Part shown: piece after piece, positions 19,892 to 30,376 of the stretch
How the letters are laid out: the number at the start of each line of letters is the position of its first letter
Numbering within the stretch: position 1 is the first letter of the stretch
Assembly: GCA_905236875.1 (NCBI GenBank)
Contig: CAJOQT010000108.1
Span: 17,828-81,827 of the forward strand
Direction of reading: 5' to 3'
Length of the DNA: 64,000 nucleotides
Source of the DNA: an uncultured Prevotella sp.
GTDB taxonomy: Bacteria; Bacteroidota; Bacteroidia; Bacteroidales; Bacteroidaceae
Notes under the pieces: model-generated
Databases searched by the model: none
What the model was told of the DNA's origin: nothing
Seen by the model: only the letters and a program-made list of their open reading frames with translations
Program-made: the position numbers and the translations under genes

Positions 19892-21235
19892 ATGATGAAC
19901 TGGGAACAACTGATATCGAACAAACGTTTGGGGCAGGAATATCGCCACGTCAAACGGCATGATGACCGTACGGAATTCAAGCGTGACTATGACCGGCTGA
20001 TTTTCTCGGCACCTTTCCGTCGCCTGCAGAATAAGACGCAGGTATTTCCCCTGCCGGGCAGTATTTTCGTACATAACCGGCTGACCCACTCCTTGGAGGT
20101 GGCCAGTGTGGGTATGTCATTAGGCAATGATGTGGCAGCACAGCTCGTCAGCAGCAAGTATCCGGAACTGCATGGTACCATGTTTGAGCAGATTGGACAG
20201 ATTGTTGCTACAGCTTGTCTGGCTCATGACCTGGGAAATCCTCCTTTTGGGCATAGTGGTGAGAAAGCCATCCAGACGTTCTTTACCGAAGGACCTGGCA
20301 AAGAGTTGCAGCCGGAGCTGTCACAGGTGTTTTGGGATGATATTACCCATTTTGAGGGTAACGCCAATGCTTTCCGATTGCTGACGCATCAGTTCTGCGG
20401 TCGTCGTCCCGGTGGGTTTGTCATGACCTATTCCACATTGGGCAGTATCGTGAAGTACCCCTTCTCCTCGTCAGCTGCCAGTAAGAAAGGAAAGTTCGGA
20501 TTCTTCTGCAGTGAACGGGAAGCATACCAGCGAATTGCCGATGAAATGGGCATTATTTGTCTGTCGAAGCCTGGTGAACCATTACGATATGTACGTCATC
20601 CACTGGTGTATCTGGTGGAGGCTGCTGATGATATCTGTTATGAGATTATGGACTTGGAAGATGCACATAAGCTGAAAATCCTGTCGTTTGAGGAGACGGA
20701 ACGGCTGATGCTCGGCTTCTTTGATGAAATGGGAAAAAAGCGCATTCTGCAGCGTATCAAGGAAGAACAGGTGACCGACCCGAACGAGAAAGTTGTCTAT
20801 ATGCGGGCCTGTGTCATCAGTCTGCTTGAAAACGAATGTGTCAACACCTTCATTGAGAACGAAGAGCGGATTCTCGCCGGCACTTTCACGGGCAGCCTCA
20901 TAGACAACATCAGCCCCCTGCCCTGCGAAGCCTACAAGCAATGTGCAAACTTGTCAGTGGAGCGCATCTATAAAAGTAAACCCGTGCTTGATGTGGAACT
21001 CTCCGGTTATAAAATCATGGAAACGCTGATGCAGCAGATGGTACGTGCGGTCTTGAATCCTGACCGTTACTATTCGCAGCAGCTTATAGGACGTGTCAGC
21101 AGTCAATATGACATCCATGCTGACAGCCTTGAGACACGTCTTATGGCTGTCATCGACTACATTAGCGGTATGACGGATGTCTATGCGTTGGATGTCTATC
21201 AGAAGATCAACGGTATCTCGCTGCCAATCGTTTGA
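19892..21235 (+). CDS. dgt: Deoxyguanosinetriphosphate triphosphohydrolase-like HD protein
   Basis: RLQNKTQVFPLPGSIFVHNRLTHSLEVASVG; CLAHDLGNPPFGHSGE; EAADDICYEIMDLED. Confidence 0.92.
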   Translation: MMNWEQLISNKRLGQEYRHVKRHDDRTEFKRDYDRLIFSAPFRRLQNKTQVFPLPGSIFVHNRLTHSLEVASVGMSLGNDVAAQLVSSKYPELHGTMFEQIGQIVATACLAHDLGNPPFGHSGEKAIQTFFTEGPGKELQPELSQVFWDDITHFEGNANAFRLLTHQFCGRRPGGFVMTYSTLGSIVKYPFSSSAASKKGKFGFFCSEREAYQRIADEMGIICLSKPGEPLRYVRHPLVYLVEAADDICYEIMDLEDAHKLKILSFEETERLMLGFFDEMGKKRILQRIKEEQVTDPNEKVVYMRACVISLLENECVNTFIENEERILAGTFTGSLIDNISPLPCEAYKQCANLSVERIYKSKPVLDVELSGYKIMETLMQQMVRAVLNPDRYYSQQLIGRVSSQYDIHADSLETRLMAVIDYISGMTDVYALDVYQKINGISLPIV

Positions 21236-21256
21236 TTGGGGGATTGAACGTGAGGT

Positions 21257-22252
21257 TTAGGCTTTTTCTTTGTAGATGACCTTGTTCGCTCCGCTTGTGA
21301 TCTTCAATGCCTCGGGGTGCTGTCTGACGAACGACTCGATATGACGGACGCGCTTTTGTTCCAGGATCTCATCGACAGCGATAAGTATGCCAGTCTCCTC
21401 CACGTCGCCAAAGCCATCGTTAATGGCTGTACCAAAGAGCTTCATGGTAGGTGAAAGGTTCATGTAGGCGTTGACTAATGGAGGGATGTTGTAGCCCAGT
21501 TTGCGAATTTCACGGTTCAGTATGCGGTAGTCGTCACGGAAATCTTTCTCACAGAAGAGAACTGCCAGCTCTTGTTCGTTTGTCTCAATTTTCAGCGGTT
21601 TCATCGGAATAATCAGATTCTCCTTGTCGTCAAAATGTTTTTTGAGGAAGTAGAGAATCATGTCTCTTCCCTTTCGGATGTAGGAAGGGTACATGGTCAT
21701 CTTTCCGAAGAAATACTTTACATTAGGCTTGATGACCGTTAATGCGCCGAGTCCATCCCACAGATTGTCAAGGGCAAAGAGACTCTTGGAACCATTGGTG
21801 CTGGTATTCTGGTAAGGAAGTGAGACGAAAGAACGACCCAGCTCGATGGTTTGTGGCAGGTATTCGCGGATGAACTTCTCGCTGAAATGAAACATGTGAC
21901 TGGTGGCAAGGATGGGTTGTCCGTCCGGGTCGAAGTCAATGTCTGTGCCAAGGAAATAGCGATAGCCACCAATAATTTCTTCTGCCTCTGGATTCCATAC
22001 AATCAGTTGCTTGTAGCAATTGTCGCAAACATCAAACCCATCAAGGTCCAGTTCCTTGCCGGTGCCGCCTCCTGCCTCGCGAAAGACGATCTCACGCAGG
22101 CGACCAATCTCGCGAAGGGTATTCGGTGCATTGTGTGCATCCACGACATAGATTTCGTTATGACTCTTGTTGGTCATACGCAGCTGCCGCTCTGGAGTCA
22201 GTTCGCTCTTCAGCACCGCCTTGTCAATAGGTTGGATAATCGTCTGTTCCAT
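21257..22252 (-). CDS. Acyl-transferring GNAT (OlsB / glycine lipid GlsB-like N-acyltransferase)
   Basis: 331 aa; LREIGRLREIVFREAGGGTGKELDLDGFD; IGGYRYFLGTDIDFD; ELGRSFVSLPYQ. Adjacent to a PlsC-like acyltransferase. Confidence 0.75.
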   Translation of the reverse strand: MEQTIIQPIDKAVLKSELTPERQLRMTNKSHNEIYVVDAHNAPNTLREIGRLREIVFREAGGGTGKELDLDGFDVCDNCYKQLIVWNPEAEEIIGGYRYFLGTDIDFDPDGQPILATSHMFHFSEKFIREYLPQTIELGRSFVSLPYQNTSTNGSKSLFALDNLWDGLGALTVIKPNVKYFFGKMTMYPSYIRKGRDMILYFLKKHFDDKENLIIPMKPLKIETNEQELAVLFCEKDFRDDYRILNREIRKLGYNIPPLVNAYMNLSPTMKLFGTAINDGFGDVEETGILIAVDEILEQKRVRHIESFVRQHPEALKITSGANKVIYKEKA

Positions 22253-22272
22253 GAAACACTAAACATTATACA

Positions 22273-23109
22273 TTAAACATTCTCGTTCAATTCATATACT
22301 CGGTTCTGTATAAATTTCGCCCATTCTATCGGTGTTTTCGACTTATCAAAGGTCTGCCAGGGTATTGGCTCCCCAATGGTGACAGTGAACGACTTGTGTA
22401 CATTCTTATACATCTCGTCAACCAGAAAAAGCATGGCCAGGTTGAAGGGCAGGAATCGGTCGCTGAAATTGGCCAGCCGGTAGAAGAAGCTGCTGTTATG
22501 ACCGCTGAAGTGGATGGGTACTACGTCGCGATGATACTGCACGCTTTTTGTGATAAAGGTTTTCTTCCAAGGCAGGTCCCGGATAACACCGTGCTTGCGA
22601 CGAGAACATAACCCTGCAGGAAACATCAGCATGTGGTTGTTGCTCTGAAATCCTGCCTCTACCATCGCAGGGAAGTTACGTGCCTGGCTTCCTGTCTTGT
22701 TGATTGGAATACAAAGCGGAGCCAGTCCTGGCAGGTTCATGAGCAGGTCGTTGACCAGATAGCGAAAGCGCGAATTGTAATGGCGGCCAATAATAGCGCC
22801 AAGCGCTACGCCGTCCTCACCTCCCAGCGGGTGGTTGCTCACAAAGGTATATAGTCGTCCGTCGTCAGGGTCGGGCAGGTGTTCCTTTCCCTTGACGTGG
22901 AGTGTCATATCCAGATAGCGGACACACTCTTCAAGCCATTCGGTACCTGTCTTGTCGCGGCTTTCCCAAAGAAAGGCGTTCACTTGGTCTTGATGAGCGA
23001 TTCGCTTGAGCCAGCCAATCAAGAAGGAAGGGACGTATTTTGCCTTACTTCCCATCTTCGCATGTAATATCTTGTCGATATCTATGGTCTTCTCTGTAAC
23101 TTCACTCAT
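22273..23109 (-). CDS. PlsC-like 1-acyl acyltransferase (OlsA / GlsA-like)
   Basis: SNHPLGGEDGVALGAIIGRHYNSRFRYLVNDLLMNLPGLAPLCIPINK; MFPAGLCSRRKHG. Start MSEVTEK at 23109, consistent with the -7 box. Confidence 0.8.
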   Translation of the reverse strand: MSEVTEKTIDIDKILHAKMGSKAKYVPSFLIGWLKRIAHQDQVNAFLWESRDKTGTEWLEECVRYLDMTLHVKGKEHLPDPDDGRLYTFVSNHPLGGEDGVALGAIIGRHYNSRFRYLVNDLLMNLPGLAPLCIPINKTGSQARNFPAMVEAGFQSNNHMLMFPAGLCSRRKHGVIRDLPWKKTFITKSVQYHRDVVPIHFSGHNSSFFYRLANFSDRFLPFNLAMLFLVDEMYKNVHKSFTVTIGEPIPWQTFDKSKTPIEWAKFIQNRVYELNENV

Positions 23110-23135
23110 TTTTTTCTTGCATACCAAATGAAGTT

Positions 23136-23144
23136 GCAAATATA
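23136..23144 (-). promoter_or_regulatory. -7 box TATATTTGC for the acyltransferase pair
   Basis: GCAAATATA on + strand, 27 bp upstream of ATG 23109. Confidence 0.5.
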
Positions 23145-23392
23145 GCGATAATCTTTGAATTGTTCAACATTTTTTCAGTTAAAATGTTCAAAAAGTAAAA
23201 AATTGTTGCAGAACCATTGTATGATACCTCTACTTTTTGATTCCATAATTACTGGAAAACAGATCAAAATATATTGTGGAGAGAGGAAAGTCGCCCCACT
23301 TTTTGTGATTTCTGTATTTGTTTGATTTACAGCAGAATAGGATGGTGGCAAAAATTATTTAAAAATATTTTCAAAAAAAAGTTCTTTTTATG

Positions 23393-23425
23393 TGGGGAAT
23401 TGTGGGGAAAAATTACTAACTTTGC
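23393..23425 (+). promoter_or_regulatory. MraZ-type operator (TGGGG-N5-TGGGG) plus -7 box TAACTTTGC upstream of mraZ
   Basis: TGGGG at 23393-23397 and 23403-23407 (10-bp period, as in TGGGN repeats bound by MraZ), then TAACTTTGC at 23417-23425. Confidence 0.75.
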
Positions 23426-23453
23426 ACCCAAAGACTTTTTTAAAGAGGAATAC

Positions 23454-23900
23454 ATGCGATTTTTAGGTAATATAGAAGCTAAGACAGATGCGAAAGGACG
23501 GGCATTTTTGCCTGCAATCTTCCGCAAGGTCTTGCAGGGGGCGAGTGAGGAGCGGTTGGTGATGCGTAAGGACATCCATCAGCAGTGCCTCGTGCTTTAT
23601 CCGGAGTCGGTATGGAACGAACAGATGGATACGCTTCGTCAGCGCCTGAACAGATGGAACAAAGACCATCAGCGGGTTTTCCGTCAGTTTGTATCAGAAG
23701 TGGAGATTCTGGTGCTTGACGGCAATGGGCGCTTCCTGATTCCCAAACGTTACCAGAAACTGGCTGCCATTGATCAGGACATCAAGTTCATCGGAATGGG
23801 TGATACTATCGAGATTTGGAGTTGCAGGGTAGCTGACGAGTCGCAGATGAAGCCGGAAGAGTTCAGTTCTGCGATTGAGGAGTTGATGACGCTTGGTTGA
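23454..23900 (+). CDS. mraZ: Division/cell wall cluster transcriptional repressor MraZ
   Basis: MRFLGNIEAKTDAKGRAFLPAIFRKVLQ; DGNGRFLIPKRYQKLAAIDQDIKFIGMGDTIEIWS. The track start at 23274 includes promoter sequence. Confidence 0.93.
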   Translation: MRFLGNIEAKTDAKGRAFLPAIFRKVLQGASEERLVMRKDIHQQCLVLYPESVWNEQMDTLRQRLNRWNKDHQRVFRQFVSEVEILVLDGNGRFLIPKRYQKLAAIDQDIKFIGMGDTIEIWSCRVADESQMKPEEFSSAIEELMTLG

Positions 23901-24825
23901 AGATGGTGTGATGACGATATTCGCAGACACATATCATATACCCGTTTTACTCCGTGAGAGCATAGAGGGACTTGCCGTCAAGCCGGACGGTATTTATGTT
24001 GATGTCACCTTTGGAGGAGGTAGTCACAGTCGTGAAATACTGAACCTTCTGGGAAAGAACGGTCGATTGTTCAGTTTTGATCAGGATGCCGATGCAGAAA
24101 AAAACATTGTCGATGACGATAGATTTACCTTCGTCAGAAGCAACTTTAGATATATCAGCAACTGGATGCGCTATTACGGTGTGGGACACATAGACGGACT
24201 GCTTGCCGATTTGGGTGTTTCAAGTCACCATTTGGATGATGCAGAACGTGGGTTCTCATTTCGTTTCGATGCACCGCTGGACATGCGTATGAACAAGCGT
24301 GCCGGACAAACTGCTGCCGACATCGTCAATACCTATGACGAGGGGAGGTTGGCAGATGTTCTATATTTGTATGGCGAACTGAGACAGTCGCGGAGGATTG
24401 CTGCAGCAATCGTCGCAGCACGCAATAAATGTCCGATAACAACGACGGCAGAACTACTGGCTGCTACAGACAAACTGTTTCTCCGTGAGCGTGAGAAGAA
24501 AGAGCAGACGAAGTTGTTTCAGGCCCTGCGTATTGAGGTGAACCATGAGATGGATGCCTTGCGTGAGATGCTGAAGGGTGCAACCAGCTTGCTTGGTACG
24601 GGAGGGCGATTGAGTGTTATCACCTACCACTCGCTTGAAGACCGTATCGTCAAGAATGTCATGCGGGCAGGTAATGCTGAAGGACATGTCACCCAAGACT
24701 TCTTCGGACGGATAGATAGTCCGTTCCGACCGCTGAACAACAAGGTAATAACTCCGTCGGAAAAGGAGCTGAAGCAAAATCCGCGTAGCCGAAGTGCCAA
24801 GCTGAGAATTGCGGAAAAGGTTTAA
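23893..24825 (+). CDS. rsmH: 16S rRNA (cytosine1402-N4)-methyltransferase RsmH
   Basis: YHIPVLLRESIEGLAVKPDGIYVDVTFGGGSHSREIL; DLGVSSHHLDDAERGFSF; ITYHSLEDRIVK. Confidence 0.96.
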   Translation: MVEDGVMTIFADTYHIPVLLRESIEGLAVKPDGIYVDVTFGGGSHSREILNLLGKNGRLFSFDQDADAEKNIVDDDRFTFVRSNFRYISNWMRYYGVGHIDGLLADLGVSSHHLDDAERGFSFRFDAPLDMRMNKRAGQTAADIVNTYDEGRLADVLYLYGELRQSRRIAAAIVAARNKCPITTTAELLAATDKLFLREREKKEQTKLFQALRIEVNHEMDALREMLKGATSLLGTGGRLSVITYHSLEDRIVKNVMRAGNAEGHVTQDFFGRIDSPFRPLNNKVITPSEKELKQNPRSRSAKLRIAEKV

Positions 24826-24852
24826 GGTAAGGAAAAGAGCATAAAAAATAAT

Positions 24853-25383
24853 ATGGCAAAAAACGACGATATCAAGTTGACCATCGAGACAGGCTCGCCG
24901 GAAGATGGTGGCAATGCCGGGCAGTTGCAGGCCAGTGATGTTCTGCAGGAAGAGGCGTCGTCATCTGTTTCCGAAGAAAAAGGCGAAAAGCCGGAGCACA
25001 AACTGAAGGAGACATTGAAGAAGATCAAGGAGAATGTGCATGAAGATGACCCTCGGCCTTCACAAAGTCTTACGCTCCGCTCCATTCTGGGTGGTGATAT
25101 CCTGACAGCAGAGATGGTGCGCAACCATATCTGGCTTTTTGTCTTCATCGTTGCCTTGACGACGGCATACGTGGCCATTAGGTATCAATGCCAGCAGGAC
25201 ATGATTACCATTGACCGCATGAATGCCGAGCTGACCGATGCCAAATACAAGGCATTGTCGAGCTCGAGCACTCTGACGGAGAAATGCCGTGAGAGCCATG
25301 TGCTGGAAATACTGAAACAAAACAGGGACTCGTTGCTCCATATAGCAGACCAGCCGCCTTATATAATTAATGTACCGGAATGA
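24853..25383 (+). CDS. FtsL-like cell division protein
   Basis: One TM segment after an acidic N-terminus, in the conserved slot between rsmH and ftsI. Confidence 0.75.
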   Translation: MAKNDDIKLTIETGSPEDGGNAGQLQASDVLQEEASSSVSEEKGEKPEHKLKETLKKIKENVHEDDPRPSQSLTLRSILGGDILTAEMVRNHIWLFVFIVALTTAYVAIRYQCQQDMITIDRMNAELTDAKYKALSSSSTLTEKCRESHVLEILKQNRDSLLHIADQPPYIINVPE

Positions 25384-27554
25384 GTAAGTTTGACAGTGAG
25401 AAAGTGATGCCGCGCTACTTCATTATTGCTGTAGTGCTGACGGTGATAGGTTTTGCCATCCTGGGCAAGGCCCTCTACATCATGACTGCCAAAAAAGAAT
25501 ATTGGACGGAGGTGGCTGACCGGCTGAAGCGCGACAGCGTCAGTGTGAAACCAGCACGCGGTAACATTTTGAGTTGTGATGGTCAGTTGATGGCCACATC
25601 AATACCGGAATATAAGATCTACATGGACTTTCAGGCTTCAGCCTTTGAGAAAGACTCTCTCTGGTTGGCTAAACTCGATTCTGTTTGTGAAGGACTGAGC
25701 AGGATTTTCCCAAGTAGGACAGCCGCGGAATTCAGGCAGAGTCTGGAAGAGGGCCGACACAAAGTCAACAAGAACGGTTCTGTGGGTGCCCGTCATTGGG
25801 CCATCTGGCCACGACGCATTGACTATAATACCTACATAGAGGTAGGGAAGTTGCCTTTCTTGAATATGTCAAAGTATAAGAGTGGCTTCCATGAAGAGAT
25901 GTTCAACGCCCGGCGTCGTCCGTTCACTTCGTTGGCCTTACGTACCATCGGTGGAATGTATGGTGCCAAAGACTCTGCCTATTATGGACTGGAATTGTCT
26001 TACGACTCTATTCTTCGTGGCACACCAGGTATTACCGGTCGTCGTAAGATTTTGAATAAATACATGAACATTCCTGTGAAGATGCCCATTGACGGCGGTG
26101 ATATCGTAACAACCATTGATGTGAACATGCAGGACCTGGCAGAGCGTGCGCTGCTTGACATGCTGAAAAGTCCGCAGGTGAACGGTGATATGGGCGTGGC
26201 GATTCTCATGGAAGTGAAGACTGGTGATGTAAAGGCTATTGTCAATATGATCAAGAATGAGAATGGACAATACATAGAAGCCGTTAACTCGGCCATCAGC
26301 TACCGTTGTGAACCTGGTTCTGTCTTCAAAACAGCCAGTTTCCTTGTTGCTCTCGACGACGGTGTCGTAGATACTACCTATCGTATAGAGACAGGCTCTG
26401 GAGTCTATCACATGCATGGCCGCGACATGAAAGACCATAACTGGCGTAATGGAGGATATCATAACATTTCACTGCCGCGTGCCCTTGAAGTGAGTTCGAA
26501 CATTGGTGTCAGCCGTGTTATCGACGAACACTATGGTACGAATCCCGAAAAGTTCGTAGAAGGTCTCCGGCGGATTGGTATTGCCGAGAACCTGAACATC
26601 CCCCTTGTGGGTTATCTGCCACCAGTCATCCGCATGCCGAGAAAAAATAAACGTGGTCAGTATGAGAACTGGAGCAAGACAGCTCTTCCTTGGATGTCAA
26701 TAGGTTATGAGACGCAGATTGCTCCTATCAACACGGTAACCTTCTACAATGCCATTGCCAATAATGGCAAGATGATGCGCCCGCGTTTTGTCAAAAAGGT
26801 TATTAAGAATGGCGAGACGATAGCCGAATTCCCGCCAGAGGTAATCAAAGAGCACATTGCCAAGCCACAGACCATTAAGACTATGCAGACCATTCTGGAA
26901 CACGTCGTCAGTCAGGGCCTTGGAAAGAAAGCGGGTTCTCGTTCCTTCAAGGTCGCTGGAAAGACAGGCACGGCACAGGTGGCCGACCAGTATGGCGGCT
27001 ACCATTCTGGTATTACGCGATACTGGCTGTCGTTTGCCGGTTATTTCCCAGCCGACGATCCACGTTATACCTGTATCGTTTGTATCAAGAAGTCTGGTCT
27101 GCCCGCTTCGGGTGGTGGCATGAGCGGTGTGGTATTCCACCATATTGCCGAGGGCGTGATGGCCCGTTACCTCAAGTTAAGCGTAGAGGATGCCCATGAT
27201 ACAACGTCCGTCGTCATACCTGACGTCAAGAACGGTGACTTGGTTGCCGCCGACTTCGTACTTGAACAACTGGGTGTCAAAACCAACAGGGGATGGAACG
27301 GTGAAGTAGCTACAGGTAATCCCATTTGGGGAAATGCCGTACGTAACAGGAATGGAGTAAGTATGAGTCCTACGAAAATAGCCGCCAACATCATGCCAGA
27401 CGTTATCGGCATGGGGGCACGTGATGCTGTCTATCTACTGGAAAGCAAAGGTCTGAAGGTGAAACTCAACGGACGAGGAAAGGTCCAGACACAAAGCGTG
27501 GCATACGGCAAAGTGATTGACAAGGGAGGCACCTGTATTTTGACATTAAACTAA
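25380..27554 (+). CDS. ftsI: Penicillin-binding protein / FtsI with C-terminal PASTA
   Basis: PARGNILSCDGQLMATSIPEYKIYMD; CEPGSVFKTASFL; AGKTGTAQVADQ; PDVIGMGARDAVYLLESKGLKVKLNGRGKV. Confidence 0.94.
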   Translation: MSKFDSEKVMPRYFIIAVVLTVIGFAILGKALYIMTAKKEYWTEVADRLKRDSVSVKPARGNILSCDGQLMATSIPEYKIYMDFQASAFEKDSLWLAKLDSVCEGLSRIFPSRTAAEFRQSLEEGRHKVNKNGSVGARHWAIWPRRIDYNTYIEVGKLPFLNMSKYKSGFHEEMFNARRRPFTSLALRTIGGMYGAKDSAYYGLELSYDSILRGTPGITGRRKILNKYMNIPVKMPIDGGDIVTTIDVNMQDLAERALLDMLKSPQVNGDMGVAILMEVKTGDVKAIVNMIKNENGQYIEAVNSAISYRCEPGSVFKTASFLVALDDGVVDTTYRIETGSGVYHMHGRDMKDHNWRNGGYHNISLPRALEVSSNIGVSRVIDEHYGTNPEKFVEGLRRIGIAENLNIPLVGYLPPVIRMPRKNKRGQYENWSKTALPWMSIGYETQIAPINTVTFYNAIANNGKMMRPRFVKKVIKNGETIAEFPPEVIKEHIAKPQTIKTMQTILEHVVSQGLGKKAGSRSFKVAGKTGTAQVADQYGGYHSGITRYWLSFAGYFPADDPRYTCIVCIKKSGLPASGGGMSGVVFHHIAEGVMARYLKLSVEDAHDTTSVVIPDVKNGDLVAADFVLEQLGVKTNRGWNGEVATGNPIWGNAVRNRNGVSMSPTKIAANIMPDVIGMGARDAVYLLESKGLKVKLNGRGKVQTQSVAYGKVIDKGGTCILTLN

Positions 27555-27581
27555 GTATATAATATATAATAAGGTATAGGT

Positions 27582-29054
27582 ATGAAACTTCGCGAACTGC
27601 TCAAGAACATCAAGCCCGTTAGCATACAGGGCGATACCGACATCGATATTACAGGCATCAATATCGACTCGCGACGTATAGAGAAAGGACATCTGTTTGT
27701 AGCTATCAAGGGTACACAGACAGACGGTCATCAGTATATTCCCAAGGCCTTGGAGCAGGGAGCTGCCGCCATTCTCTGTGAAAATCTGTTGTGGCAGGAA
27801 AAATATTCGGTTTCTCCTTCCGTGTCTATTATACAGGTAGTGTCAACAGAGAGCGCAGTCGGACCTGTCGCGACGCAGTTTTATGGTGATCCCTCAAGAA
27901 AGCTGAAGTTGGTGGGCGTGACGGGAACGAATGGCAAGACAACCATCGCTACCTTATTGTTTCACATGTTCCGTAAGTTTGGTTACAAATGTGGTTTATT
28001 GTCAACTGTATGCAACTACATCGAAGATGAGGCGTTGCCAACAACTCACACCACTCCTGATCCCATTGAATTGAACAACCTGTTGGCACGTATGGTTAAT
28101 GCCGGCTGTGAATATGCTTTCATGGAATGTTCGAGTCATGCCATTCAGCAACAGCGTATCGGTGGGCTCAAGTTTGTTGGCGGGCTGTTTACTAATTTGA
28201 CACGAGACCATCTGGACTACCATAAGACCTTTGAAAACTACCGCGATGCAAAAAAAATGTTCTTCGACGGTCTCGGCAAGGATGCTTTTGCCATTATTAA
28301 TGCCGATGACAAGAACGGGCTGTTTATGGTACAGAACTGCAAGGCGCAGGTGAAAACTTATTCTACTCGTACCCTCGCAGACTTCAAGGCACGTATCATA
28401 GAGTGTCACTTCGAGGGTATGTATCTGGATATTAACGGTCGTGAGGTCGGTGTGCAGTTCATCGGTAAGTTTAATGTCAGCAACCTGCTGGCTGTGTATG
28501 GTGCGGCAGTCATGCTGGGTAAGCAGCCAGAGGATATTCTTGTGATCCTCAGTACACTGAAAAGCGTCAGTGGGAGACTGGAGCCGGTTCACTCACCAGA
28601 CGGTGTGACCGCCATTGTAGATTATGCCCACACGCCCGATGCCTTGGAAAATGTGCTCAATGCCATTCATGAAGTTCTTGACGGTAAGGGTGGACAAGTC
28701 ATCACTGTCTGTGGTGCAGGCGGTAACCGCGACAAGGGCAAACGTCCTCTGATGGCACAGGAAGCTGTCAAACAAAGTGACAAGGTCATCATCACCAGCG
28801 ACAATCCTCGTTTCGAAGAACCACAGGACATTATCAACGACATGCTGGCAGGTCTCAATGCCCAGCAGATGAAGAAGGTATTGAGCATCACAGATCGTCG
28901 TGAGGCCATACGAACGGCAGTCATGCTGGCAAAGAAGGGTGATGTTATCCTCATCGCTGGAAAGGGGCATGAGGATTATCAGGAGATAAAAGGTGTAAAA
29001 CACCACTTTGACGATAAGGAGGTGGTACGTGAATGCTTCTCATTGGACAATTGA
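27582..29054 (+). CDS. murE: UDP-N-acetylmuramoyl-L-alanyl-D-glutamate ligase MurE
   Basis: [59 protein letters not shown] (DNPR, as in meso-DAP-adding MurE). Confidence 0.95.
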   Translation: MKLRELLKNIKPVSIQGDTDIDITGINIDSRRIEKGHLFVAIKGTQTDGHQYIPKALEQGAAAILCENLLWQEKYSVSPSVSIIQVVSTESAVGPVATQFYGDPSRKLKLVGVTGTNGKTTIATLLFHMFRKFGYKCGLLSTVCNYIEDEALPTTHTTPDPIELNNLLARMVNAGCEYAFMECSSHAIQQQRIGGLKFVGGLFTNLTRDHLDYHKTFENYRDAKKMFFDGLGKDAFAIINADDKNGLFMVQNCKAQVKTYSTRTLADFKARIIECHFEGMYLDINGREVGVQFIGKFNVSNLLAVYGAAVMLGKQPEDILVILSTLKSVSGRLEPVHSPDGVTAIVDYAHTPDALENVLNAIHEVLDGKGGQVITVCGAGGNRDKGKRPLMAQEAVKQSDKVIITSDNPRFEEPQDIINDMLAGLNAQQMKKVLSITDRREAIRTAVMLAKKGDVILIAGKGHEDYQEIKGVKHHFDDKEVVRECFSLDN

Positions 29055-29101
29055 ACTATTTCACTATTGGACAATTAAATCGGGAAATCTAACTTGTAAA
29101 T

Positions 29102-30376
29102 ATGTTATACTATTTTTTCAGATACTTAGAAGAATTTGATATTCCAGGTGCCCATATCTGGAGTTATATATCGTTTCGCTCACTGCTTGCCCTTATTCTG
29201 TCTTTGATGATTTCGGCATGGTTTGGTGAGAAGTTCATCAAGTGGATGAAACGCAGGAATATTTCCGAGACAGCACGTGATACAAACATCGATCCTTTTG
29301 GTGTGGAGAAGAAGGGCGTGCCGACGATGGGTGGTATCATCATCATGGTTTCCATCCTCATCCCGGTTCTTCTGCTGGGCCGTATGCGTAATATCTACCT
29401 CCTGCTCATGATTGGAACGACGATATGGCTGGGCTTCCTGGGCTTTCTGGATGACTATATCAAGATTTTCCGGCTGAAGAAAGACGGATTGAAAGGTAAG
29501 TATAAGATAGTAGGACAGGTGAGCATTGGTTTTATAGTAGGATTAGTGCTATGGTTGAGTCCCGATGTGGTGGTTCGTGAAAATGTTTCACTCCCTCAAC
29601 AAGATAATCAGGAGATAGTAGTCAAGCATAAGTCGGAAGCAGTAAAGTCGTTACAAACCACTATTCCGTTTATCAAGAACCACAACCTGAACTACTCAAG
29701 CCTCATGTCGTTCTGCGGCAAATACAAGGTGGCTGCCGGCTGGGTGCTTTTTGTCATCATGACGATTCTGGTGGTTACTGCAGTGTCGAATGGTGCGAAC
29801 CTCAACGACGGTATGGACGGCATGTGTGCAGGCAATTCGGCGATAATCGGCGTGGCACTCGTTATTTTGGCATACGTATCGGCTCACATCGGCTATGCTG
29901 CCTATTTTGACATCATGTATATACCAGGCTCGCAGGAATTGGTGGTATTCCTCAGTGCCTTTATTGGTGCCATGATCGGCTTCTTATGGTACAATGCCTA
30001 CCCGGCACAGGTTTTCATGGGCGATACCGGCTCTCTAATGATAGGCGGCATTATCGGTGTCTGTGCCATCATCATCCACAAGGAGTTGCTGTTGCCGTTG
30101 CTTTGTGGTATATTCTTTTTGGAGAGTCTTAGTGTCATCATACAAACCCAGTGGTTTAAACTGATGAAAAAGAAAGGCAAACGTGTGCGTGTGTTCAGAT
30201 CGACACCCATCCACGATAATTTCCGAAGACTCGATTCGCAGCTGGATCAGACATCAACCTACGTGTTAAAGGGCTGGCCCCACCGTCCGTTCCATGAGTC
30301 AAAGATTACCATTCGTTTCTGGATTGTAACCATTATATTAGCAGCATTGACCATTATCACACTCAAGATAAGATGA
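29102..30376 (+). CDS. mraY: Phospho-N-acetylmuramoyl-pentapeptide transferase MraY
   Basis: KKGVPTMGGIIIM; FLDDYIKIF; NGANLNDGMDGMCAG; MGDTGSLMIGG. Confidence 0.96.
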   Translation: MLYYFFRYLEEFDIPGAHIWSYISFRSLLALILSLMISAWFGEKFIKWMKRRNISETARDTNIDPFGVEKKGVPTMGGIIIMVSILIPVLLLGRMRNIYLLLMIGTTIWLGFLGFLDDYIKIFRLKKDGLKGKYKIVGQVSIGFIVGLVLWLSPDVVVRENVSLPQQDNQEIVVKHKSEAVKSLQTTIPFIKNHNLNYSSLMSFCGKYKVAAGWVLFVIMTILVVTAVSNGANLNDGMDGMCAGNSAIIGVALVILAYVSAHIGYAAYFDIMYIPGSQELVVFLSAFIGAMIGFLWYNAYPAQVFMGDTGSLMIGGIIGVCAIIIHKELLLPLLCGIFFLESLSVIIQTQWFKLMKKKGKRVRVFRSTPIHDNFRRLDSQLDQTSTYVLKGWPHRPFHESKITIRFWIVTIILAALTIITLKIR

